NCBI GenBank assembly: GCA_964420985.1
Contig: CAYQUT010000028.1
Span: 1-30,809 of the forward strand
Length of the DNA: 30,809 nucleotides
Direction: 5' to 3'
From: CAMCTV01 sp964420985
Lineage (GTDB): Bacteria; Bacteroidota; Bacteroidia; Flavobacteriales_D; Sanyastnellaceae
Part shown: in pieces, positions 7,925-18,700 of the stretch
How the letters are laid out: each line of letters begins with the position of its first letter
Position numbering within the stretch: position 1 is the stretch's first letter
Program-made: the position numbers and the translations under genes
Notes under the pieces: model-generated
Told to the model about the DNA's origin: nothing
Databases searched by the model: none
The model's input: the letters and a program-made list of their open reading frames with translations, nothing else

Positions 7925-9602
7925 ATGACTAGAGTTTTTTACAAATCATTGGAAAGGGTTTTAACCTTTGCAGCTGTTGTTTTTTCGCTAAACTACGCAG
8001 TCGCAAAGGAAAACACATTATCAACCATTCCTGACAATGATCATTCATACCTCGATAGTACAACGGTTGACCCCATTGTGCTGGATGGGGTTTTTGTGGT
8101 TTGTTATCGAGACCAAGACGGTGATGGTTATGGTAATCCTGGATTACTCGTGAATCAACCTACAGCCTGTGGAGCAGGGTTTGTTGCCAATAACACGGAT
8201 TGCAACGACAGTAACCCTAACATAAATTCTGCAGCTGTTGAGGTTTGTAATTTCGCGGATGACAACTGTAATGGATCTACTGATGAAGGTTTTGCTCCAG
8301 TAACGATTTATGGTGATTTCGATGGTGACGGATATGGAACACCATTTTTGGATGGTACGAGCCGTGAAACTTGTCCGCTTCCCTCAGGATTTGTTTACGA
8401 CAATACGGATTGTGAGGACAATGATGCAACAATCAACCCCGGTCAGCCGGAAATATGCAACGGAATCAATGATGATTGTGCAGGTGGCATCGATGACGGT
8501 TTTGTTTTGACCACTTTTTATTATGATTTGGATGCGGATGGTTTTGGCGATAATGCAAACCCAGTGGATGCATGCGTGGCCGGTCCCTCAATGGTTTCTG
8601 ATAATACGGATTGTGATGATGGAGATCCATTTCAATTCCCCGGTAATGCAGAGATTTGTAATGGTCTAGACGAGAATTGCAATGGATTAATAGATGAAGA
8701 TTTTGATTTGGATGGTGATGGATGGGCGACTTGCGAAGGAGACTGTGACGATAACGATGCCAATGTAAACCCTGGAATGTTGGAAGGCCCTTTTCAACCG
8801 GGATCTTGTGATTTTATTGACAACAACTGTGATGGGGTGATTGATGAATTCTGGGATCAGGATTTGGACGGATTTACAGTTTGTGAGTTGGATTGTAATG
8901 ATCTTGATGACCAAATTTTTCCCGGTCAAACGGAGATTTGTGATAATATCGATTCCAATTGTGATGGAATTTTAGATCAAGATCTATACATCACTTCATT
9001 CTTGGATGCAGATAGCGATGGTTTTGGTTTTGGAGCTGTGGATACCGCTGCTTGTGATATCCCCGTTGGTTACGTAGATAATGCAGACGATTGTGATGAT
9101 TCCAATAATGCCATTAACCCTGTTGCCTTGGAAATTTGTGATGAGTTGGATAACAATTGTAATGGTGAGATTGATGAGGGTGTAACCAACATTTATTTTG
9201 AGGATGTCGATGGTGATAATTTCGGAGGTGCCAACAGCATTGAAGCTTGTGTAGCTCCAGTTGGTTTTGTGGAAACCAGTGATGACTGTGACGATGCAAA
9301 TGCGAATGTCTATCCTGGCGCTGTTGAGTTGTGTAACTTCATTGACGACAATTGTGATGGAGTCATTGACGAGGGATTTGATGTGGACGCAGATGGTTTT
9401 TTTGTTTGTCAAGGCGATTGCAATGACAATGATGCCACCATTTTCCCCGGAGCAGTCGAGGTTTGTGATGGCATAGATCAAGATTGTGATGGTGTTGCGG
9501 ACAATGGTTTGGCAACTCAAACCTACTTTGCTGATGGAGACGGCGACGGATTTGGAGATGCGGCAATGGATTCAGTGAATTGCATAGTGCCCGTTGGTTA
9601 CG
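7925..9602 (+). CDS. Giant secreted MopE-repeat/Ig-like T9SS protein, N-terminal part (runs into assembly gap)
   Basis: 559 codons are visible before the N run. Residues 1-27 form a signal peptide (VLTFAAVVFSLNYAVA, then KENTLS). After about 30 linker residues come eight complete MopE-type units and the start of a ninth. Long units of 65-70 residues follow the plan YxDxDGDGFGD, then C.VPVGY, then DNTDCNDxDxxINPGAxEIC, then DNNCDGxIDEG. Short units (units 4, 5 and 8) lack the middle part. The Asp ladders resemble calcium-binding loops, and Pfam calls this motif Cu-binding_MopE after the copper protein MopE. The bound metal here is unknown. The reading frame is open into the gap with the same repeat continuing on the far side, so this and 9703-21141 are halves of one gene. 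The frame differs across the gap only because 100 N is a placeholder. Confidence 0.9.
8501..9181 (+). repeat. Diverged copy of the four-module MopE super-repeat (227 codons)
   Basis: Four modules of 68, 50, 44 and 65 residues follow the order long, short with an EG..P..C insert, short, long. This is the same order and nearly the same lengths as the two 229-codon copies at 10669 and 11356. The short pair here reads DLDGDGWATCEGDCDD and DQDLDGFTVCELDCND. Confidence 0.65.
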
Positions 9603-9702
9603 NNNNNNNNNNNNNNNNNNNNNNNNNNNNNNNNNNNNNNNNNNNNNNNNNNNNNNNNNNNNNNNNNNNNNNNNNNNNNNNNNNNNNNNNNNNNNNNNNN
9701 NN
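9603..9702. other. Assembly gap of 100 N inside the giant gene
   Basis: Exactly 100 N is the usual placeholder for a gap of unknown size. The left side ends after VPVGY plus the first base of a codon. The right side resumes on a codon boundary at DGDLFGDP. Frame continuity therefore needs a true length that leaves remainder 2 when divided by three. The simplest filling, the rest of one long repeat, is about 134 bases; further whole repeats may also be missing. Confidence 0.95.
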
Positions 9703-12700
9703 GATGGAGATTTATTTGGTGATCCCGCAGTAGACAGCATTGCTTGTGGACAACCCACAGGTTATGTTGTGGATAATACAGATTGCAACGATGCAGACAA
9801 TACGGTGTTCCCTGGAGCTCCTGAATTGTGTGATGGTTTGGACAATAATTGTGATGGAAATATTGATGAAGATTTATTGACTGATTATTATCCAGATTTG
9901 GATGGTGATGGATTTGGTGATATCACAGGATTGTTACAGTCATGTACTCCGGTTCCGAATTATGTTTTGGATTTTACAGACTGTAATGATGCTGATCCAA
10001 GTATAAATGTTGCGGCTCAAGAAATTTGTAACAACATCGATGATAACTGTAATGGGGCAATCGATGATGGCATCAATTTGACTTATTATTTGGATGCTGA
10101 TTTGGATGGCTTTGGTGATTTTAATAACCCATTCGACACATGCGCAGCGCCCACTGGATATGTATTAGATAACACAGATTGTAATGATGCCGATAATACC
10201 ATTAATCCTGGTGCTATTGAAATTTGTGATGGTTTGGATCAAAATTGTAACGGAATTTCTGATGACGGAATTTCTAATACCTACTACGCTGATGTGGATG
10301 GAGATACATATGGCGATTTAGCAGCAACCAAGGACTCTTGTGACGTTCCTGTTGGATATGTTATCAATAGTCTTGATTGTGACGACAACAACCCAGCTAT
10401 TAATCCATTGGCAACTGAAGTTTGTGATGGTGTAGACAACAATTGTGATGGAGCAATTGATGAAGGATTCCCAACCACAACCTATTATGCAGATTTGGAT
10501 TTGGATGGGTTTGGTGATGTTTTGAATGATTCCGTTTCTTGCTCTGTTGTGCCAGGATATATTTTGGATAATACAGATTGTAATGATTTAGACAATACCA
10601 TTTACCCTGGAGCTCCAGAGATTTGTGATGGTATCGATCAAAATTGTGATGGAGATGCAGATGGAGGTTTTACTTCATTGGCTTTGTATTACTTAGACAA
10701 TGATTTGGATGGGTATGGTGTTTCTGACCCAACCACAGACACATTGTCTTGTGGCCCCCCAGCTGGATATACTAGTCAGTTGCTCGATTGCGATGACCTT
10801 GATGCGCTGGTGAATCCAATGGCCATTGAGATTTGTAACGGAATAGATGATAACTGCGATTTGAATATCGACGAAGGTTTTGATGTAGACGGTGATGGAT
10901 ACACTACTTGTCAAGACGACTGCGATGATAACAACCCCATTATAAATCCGGGAATTGCCGAAGGAGTAGATCCAGCATTTTGCGATGGTATTGATAATAA
11001 CTGTGATGGAAATATCGATGAATTGTATGATCAGGATGGAGATGGTTTTACCTTCTGCGGAGGAGATTGCAATGATTTTGATGCCAACATCAACATCAAT
11101 GGGGTTGAAATTTGTAACGGAGTAGACGACAACTGTGATGGACAGACTGACGAAGGTCTGACAACCACCTATTATGCTGACGCCGATGGTGATGGTTTTG
11201 GGGATCTCAATAATCCAAAGGATAGCTGCGATGTACCTGTTGGTTACGTTCTAGACAATACTGACTGTTTGGATACAGATGCCAATGTCAATCCCAATGC
11301 AATTGAAGTTTGTAACGGTATAGATGACGATTGTAATGGTTTGGTGGATGATGGAAGTTTGCCATTAACATTATATTACATCGATGGAGATTTGGATGGA
11401 TATGGAGTGGCAGATCCATTGACGGATTCATTGTCTTGTTCAGTGCCTGCTGGTTATTCAGCACAAAATGGTGACTGTGATGATTTGGATGCCGCTATCA
11501 ATCCGGGAGCGACAGAGATTTGTAATGCATTAGATGACAATTGTGACGGAACAATAGATGAAGGGTTTGATCAGGATGGTGACGGATATTCAACTTGTCA
11601 AGATGATTGTGATGACAACAATGCAAGTATCAATCCTGGTATTTTAGAAGGAGTAGATCCTATCTATTGTGATAACATTGACAACAACTGCGATGGCAAT
11701 GTTGATGAACTTTACGATCAGGATGGAGACGGTTTCACCATTTGCCAAAATGATTGCGATGACATGAACGATCAAATCAATCCAAATGGAGTGGAGGTCT
11801 GCAATGATTTGGATGATAACTGTGACGGAAATATTGATGAAAATCTCGGCGACACTTATTACGCTGATGCTGATGGAGATGGATTTGGTGACCCATTGGT
11901 TGACTCTGTGAGTTGTGACGTTCCAGTAGGTTTTGTTTTGGATAATACAGATTGTGATGATTCAAATAATTTGATATTCCCGGGAGCCGTTGAAATTTGT
12001 AACTTCTTGGATGATGACTGCGATGGTCAAGTGGATGAAGGTGCTCTAGTGGGTACCATTGTTCCATCTGTTGCCATTACAGCATCCCAGTTGAACATTT
12101 GTACCGGAGCCAGTGTGACTTTTACAGCAACTCCTACCGACGGTGGAACTTTGCCTATCTATGAGTGGCAAATCAACGGGGTTACTGTAAATACCAACGT
12201 AGACAATTACACAACTTCCAACCTGTTTGATGGAGACACGATACGAGTGATCATGACGTCCAATAGTCTCTGCTTAGCAGTGGATACGGCAGTGAGCAAT
12301 GAATTGGTTATGATTGTTGGTAGCAACGATCCTACTGTAGACATCATTGATAACGTAGCTTCCGATACCATTTGTGCAGGATCAATCGTTACTTTCATAG
12401 CCAATATTACCAATGGTGGAACTGCTCCAGTGGTGAACTGGACGGTGAACGGTGTTTCAGCTGTATTGAACAATACGACCTATATCACAGATTCATTGAG
12501 CAATGGTGATATTGTTAAGGCCACTTTGATCAGTAACGCAACCTGTTTGAGCGCTGCGGAAGGTGCTGACAGTATTACCGTAATTGTTTCACCTTTGTTA
12601 TCCCCTTCAGTGGATCTTACGGTTTCAGATTCCACGATTTGTGAAGGTGATCAAGTGATATTTACATTGGTGCCCAATGACGGTGGCTCTGCGCCAGTAT

Positions 12701-15700
12701 ACTCATGGTACTTAAATGGTACTTTGATTCCTTCAGAGACGAACAATACCTTCACAACTACCGCTTTGGTCAATGGCGATGAAATTTTTGGTCGAGTAGT
12801 ATCGAACAACCTTTGCCAAGCTTATTCGACCTCTCAATCGTTGACGGTATCAATGGACGTTCTGGGTGTACAAGATCCTACAGTGGTCATCGCTGCATCT
12901 GACACAGACATTTGTTTTGGTGATCAAGTTGATTTTACGGCAACCCCCACCAATGGAGGAGTTGCGCCAACCTACGAATGGACAGTGAACGGTATCGTAG
13001 TAGGTAATAATTTGCCTACATACTCTTCCTCAAGTCTTCAAAATGGCGATGTTATCAATGTGACCATGACAGCAGACAATGCTTGTACATTGAACAATGT
13101 AGTTGTTGCTCTGGCTCCTGTGACCATGAATGTTACTGATAATACCCCAACAGTGGTATTGACTTCTGATGATGCGGACAATTCTATTTGTGCTGGTTCA
13201 CAGGTTGATTTTACTGCTACTCCTACCAATGGTGGTATAGCCCCTGTATATACATGGACCATCAATGGTAATGTAGTGACAGGTCAAACAACCAGCAGTT
13301 TCCTTACCACAACATTGGTTGATGGTGATATAGTTCAAGTTACTTTGGTGAGCAATGCAACTTGTTTGAGCAACAACAATGTGCTGAGCAATAGTATTCA
13401 AATGGATGTTCTTCCATTGTTAGATCCTCAAGTTTCTATAAATGCCAGTCAAACAAGCATTTGTGCCAACGATGAAGTAACATTTACTGCTGTTCCAGTG
13501 GACGGAGGTCTAAATCCGACATACAGCTGGGAAGTAAACGGTATTGCAACGGGTGTGACAACATCAACGTTTGTTACCTCTACCTTGTTGGGTGGTGATC
13601 AAGTTTCCGTTGTGATGGGAACAACCAATGTTTGTCAAACCAACGCATCTGTTGAAAGTTCTCCTATCGTAATGACCGTCGGGGGAAATGCTCCTGATGT
13701 GTCGATCAGCAATAACGCAGTGAATAATACCATTTGTGATGGTTCAGCGGTTCTATTTACCGCTGCCCCAACCAATCCTGGAAATGCGCCTCAGTATATC
13801 TGGAAAGTCAATGAAGTCGTTCAAGTTGGTGTGAATACACCCACCTTTACTTATGTGACTCCAGTGAACGGAGATGTGGTTGAAGTGATTTTGTTGAGCA
13901 ATGCAACTTGTTTGACCAATCCGAGTGATTCGGCGAGCAATCAGCCTTTGATTGTGGAGCCGCTTGTGACGCCAAGTGTGATCATTGCGCAAAGCGCTAC
14001 ATCAATTTGCGCTGGAGTGAATGTTGACTTTACCTCAACCGTTACCAATGGTGGAACTGCTCCATTGTACCAATGGCAAGTAAATGGTATCAATGTGCCA
14101 GGTGCTACATTGGCTACTTTCTCCACATCAACCCTGGCGGATAATGATGTAATCACTTTACAGATAACTTCTAATGCATCATGCATAAATACCGCTGTTG
14201 CCAACAGCAATGCCCTGAATATAGATGTTCAGCCTATTGTTACCCCTTCTGTTTCCATTGCTGCCAACCCAGGAAACACCATTTGTTTGGGTGATGCAGT
14301 GACCTTTACGGCTACCGCTGTAGATGCAGGAACTACACCTCTATATCAATGGACCGTTAATGGTATCAATGTTGGTCCTAACGGTGTTAGCAATACTTAC
14401 ACGCCTGTGGCAATAGCAAATGGTGATGTGATCAATGTGGTTGTTACATCCAATAACACTTGTCAAACTTCTTCAACAGTAACTGCAACGACAGGAATTT
14501 CAATGGTGGTCAATAGCGTCACTCCAACTGTTGCAATTGCTTCAGATGCAATCAATGATTTAGTTTGTTCAGGGGTCCCAGTTGTTTATACCGCTACTGT
14601 TACCAATGAAGGTACTGCTCCTGTTTACACATGGTCTGTCAATGGAATCGTTGATCCAACTGTCACTGGTGCTGTGTTTAACCAAACCAATCCAGTTGAT
14701 GGCCAGATTGTTGAAGTAACCCTAACAAGTGATGCTGCATGCGCCACTACAACGACAGTTTCTGCTACTTCTAGCGTATTGACAGTTGAGCCTTTTGTCA
14801 ATCCATCTGCACTTGTTTCAATAGTGGCCAATGATTTGTGTGCCGGCGAAGATGCAGTATTTAATGTTGTAGCAACTGATGCAGGAATTAATCCAATCTA
14901 TGACTGGTTGGTTAACGGTATTAGCCAAGGTATAGCATCCTCTACAACGGCCACATTTGCCGGGCTGAATGATGGCGATCAGGTAAGTGTTAGCTTAACA
15001 GCCGACGCCAATTGTTCTGCTACTCCTGTTGTAGTGAGCAATGCCATTGATGTGAATATTTTACCGAGCATTGATCCAGTCTTGACTTTGACGCCATCTG
15101 CCACAGACATCTGTCAGGGAACGCAGGTAGATTTTACCGCATCCATTACCCCTGGGATGACCAATGTGAATTATGTTTGGGATATCAATGGAACCGTAGC
15201 AGGAGCCGGCTCAACTTTCAGCTCTACTACATTGCAAGATGGTCAAATTGTTACAGTAACAGCAACGATTTTAGACGATTTATGTTTGGTCAATGACATC
15301 TTGACGGCAAGTCAAACCATCAATGTGACATTGCCATTGACCCCTGTTGTTACAGTTAATTCAGATGCTCCAGGCAATGCCGTTTGTGCAGGAGATGATG
15401 TGGTATTAACTGCGACCGCAATAGATGCAGGAGCCAATCCAAATTTTGATTGGGTAGATGTAACTACTGGAGCAACTGTTGCAACAGGAACGGATACTTA
15501 TACCATCGTTAATCCAACGGTTGATATGACCATTCAGGTGACGGTGACTTCAGATGATCTTTGCTCTGTTGGATCAACGGATACAGACAATATAGTCATC
15601 ACCGTTACGCCAGCTACACCGCCATCTGTTACTTTGGTCTCTGATGCACCGGGAGATGTAGCCTGTGAGGGAACCGATGTATTGCTCACAGCAACTGTTT

Positions 15701-18700
15701 CGGATGCAGGTTCTAATCCATCATATGAGTGGATTGACTTAAATAGCGGACTGGTAATATCCAATGCTGGACCAACACTCAGCATTTTAGGGTTGAGTTC
15801 AGATATGTCCATTGAATTGAATGTCACTTCCAATGACGTTTGTACTTTGGGCGATGTGGCCTCTGCTATCCTAGATGTTACCATGTTACCCACAGCGATT
15901 CCAAGTGCAGAGTTTGATGTGGACTTGACAGAGGTTTGTGCTGGTGATATAGTTACTTATTCAGTTCAGAATGAATTGAACACTGGCGCCAATCCCACTT
16001 GGGAATGGTCTGTGAATGGAACCGTTGTTTCCGCTGGAAGTGGGGCGGCTTTTGACTCATACTCCTATGCGCCAGCTGCTGGAGATGTTGTTTCATTGAC
16101 CGTTCTGAGTAATGAAGTTTGTGCAAGCACATTACCTGAAGATGCCTTGGCGTTATCGAATGTTATCGTTAATCCTCTTGTGGCAACAGGAGTGACAGTT
16201 TCTTCTGATGACCTCGATAATACCATTTGCGAAGGAACAGCAGTTACATTTACTGCATCAGCATCCAACGTATTGGGAGGAGAGACCTACCAATGGTTCA
16301 TAAATGGGGTGGCGCAGATAGGGGAAACCAATCCTGTATTCATAACATCTAGCTTGTCTAATGGTGATGATGTGACTGTGGAAATGAATGGAGACAATAT
16401 TTGTGAAGTATCAGACATTGTAACTGATGGAGTGATTGATTTTGTTGTTCTCCCAGTGAATACTGTTACCGTAACACTGAGTTCAGATGCAGTAGGGAAT
16501 GCAGCATGTGAAGGAAGTGATGTGACTATCACAGCCTCATCTGTTGATGTAACCACAATCGCAGCATATGAATGGGTAGATTTGAACACGGGGACTATTG
16601 TTTCCACAACAGGTCCCTCTTACACCATCATTGGTTTGGCCGCTGACATGAGTATTGGATTGGTAATAACATCAGGTGATCTTTGTTCGAATGGTGTAAC
16701 TTCTTCTCAAGAGATTATTGATATCACCATGTTGCCTTTGGTAACCCCTGGTGTCGAATTACAGTCTGATGGAAACAATGTTTGTGCAGGCACACCTGTT
16801 ACATTCACAGCCTTCAATGCGATCAATCAAGGATTGAATCCTCAATACAATTGGTTGGTCAACGGCATTTCTCAGCAAAATGGTCCTTTGGATGTTTTCA
16901 CTTACACACCTGTCAACGGTGATGCAGTGACCTTGATAATGACCAGCGACGAACTTTGTGTTACAGTGACTGATGTAGCTTCTGTACCAGCACAAATTGA
17001 TATGATCATCATTGATATTGTTGATCCAACCATTAGCATTACCGCTGATCAACCCAACACGATCTGTTTTGATACCCCTGTGTCATTCATAGCCGATACA
17101 TTGAACGCTGGAATTGGTGCAGTAATAGAATGGTATGCAGGTCCAGTGGGTGCGGAAGTTTTGGTTGGAACTGGAGATGTTTTTGGACCAACGGTATTGA
17201 ACGACCAAGACAATGTTTTTGCAGTATTGTTCCCAACTAATATTTGTCAAACGTCTGCTCAAGTAACTTCTAACGTGGAGTTGTTCACGGTTATTACCAA
17301 CACACCGACTGTAGCACTTACCAATGATTTGGGAAGCAATACAATCTGTGCCGGTACTCACCCATTGTTCACGGCCAATGCGACTTCGGGTGGGGTAGAT
17401 CCAATATTTGTTTGGACCTACAATGGTGTTGAAGTTCAGAATGGTCTGAGCAATACATTGAATACGGATGCATTGACTTTTGTAACAGGCGACGTCATTG
17501 AGGTAACGATGACGAGCAATGATGTTTGTCTAACGATAAATGATGTTGTAGATAATGCAACAATAGATGTACTTTCAAATGTAGTTCCTGTTTTGAGCAT
17601 CACGGTTCCTGCTTCCATTTGCGAAAATGCGAATTTGGATGTTCAAGTGGATATTGCCAATTCTGCCAATTTGGGTGCGAATCCTATCTATGATTGGTTT
17701 GTTTTGGACAATGCAGGAATTCAAGTACAAAATATCGCCAATGCAGGTGCTGCAGTGTCTATCACCGGTGTATTGGATGGATATCAAGTATATGCCAATG
17801 TAACTTCAGATGCCTTGTGTGCTGATCCAACTACAGTATCTAGTCCTGTATCTACAGTGATTGTTATTCCAAATGAGAATCCGTCGGTTATTTTGTCTTC
17901 ATTGGAAGATCCTGCGGTTCTGATTTGTTCATTGACCGGACAAACCATAACGGCCAATGCCACAGTGGTTGAGGGTGGAGCTTATACATTGGATTGGTCC
18001 GTCAACGGAACAACCATCACAACTGGTGACGTTACAGGTACTTTTGTATACCCTGTCACCGCTGATGGTCCGATAAATATTGCTGTTCTACTTAACCCTG
18101 TGAACACATGTCAAATCATTGATCCATTATTGGTGAATGCAACTTTGAATACCTTCACTGCATTTTCTAATACACCTGAAGTTTCTGTTACTACGCCTAA
18201 CGGTACAGTTTGTGCAAATAGTGATGTGACGTTTACTGCAGCTCCGGTGAGTACAGAAGATGTTGCTCCAACTTACGAATGGTTTGTCAATACTATTTTA
18301 GTGCAATCAGGACCTTCTGCCACTTACACAGCAACAGGCGTTACAGCTGACTTGAACGTGCAAGTGGTCATGTCAAGTGGCGAGACTTGTTTGACTCAGC
18401 CCTCAGACGATGCCGTAATAACTGTGACAGTTACCCCGCTAACTACTCCAACAGTGAGCATCGCTTTGACCAGCACCACAGCTTGTCCTTCCGATGCCAT
18501 TTCGTACACGGCAACTGAGTCTCCTCTTAGCGGTGGTACGTCTTCATTCGATTGGTATGTGAATGGTGTGATGGTGCAGTCCTCCGCGAGCAATTTGTAC
18601 ACAAGCACATCTTTTGCAGACAATGATTCGATTTATGTTGTCTTGAACAGCGGAGCAACCTGCATCGTTGCAGGAGCAGTAAATAGTGATACGCTTGAGA

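Noticed and set aside
8996..9520. Open minus-strand frames of 60-174 codons opposite the MopE repeats
   Set aside because: They are low-complexity Ile/Thr/Val or His/Gln strings produced by reverse reading of repeated Asp/Cys/Asn codons, with no promoter or family resemblance.
9580..9702. A start codon at 9580 opening a separate 3,853-residue ORF through the N run
   Set aside because: The ATG is an out-of-frame triplet in the first half of the giant gene, and the ORF reads through placeholder N bases. The repeat continues across the gap.
7925..12042. Regular short repeats as a possible CRISPR array
   Set aside because: The periodicity is coding: one long open frame, variable unit length, degenerate third positions, and no identical direct repeats with unique spacers.
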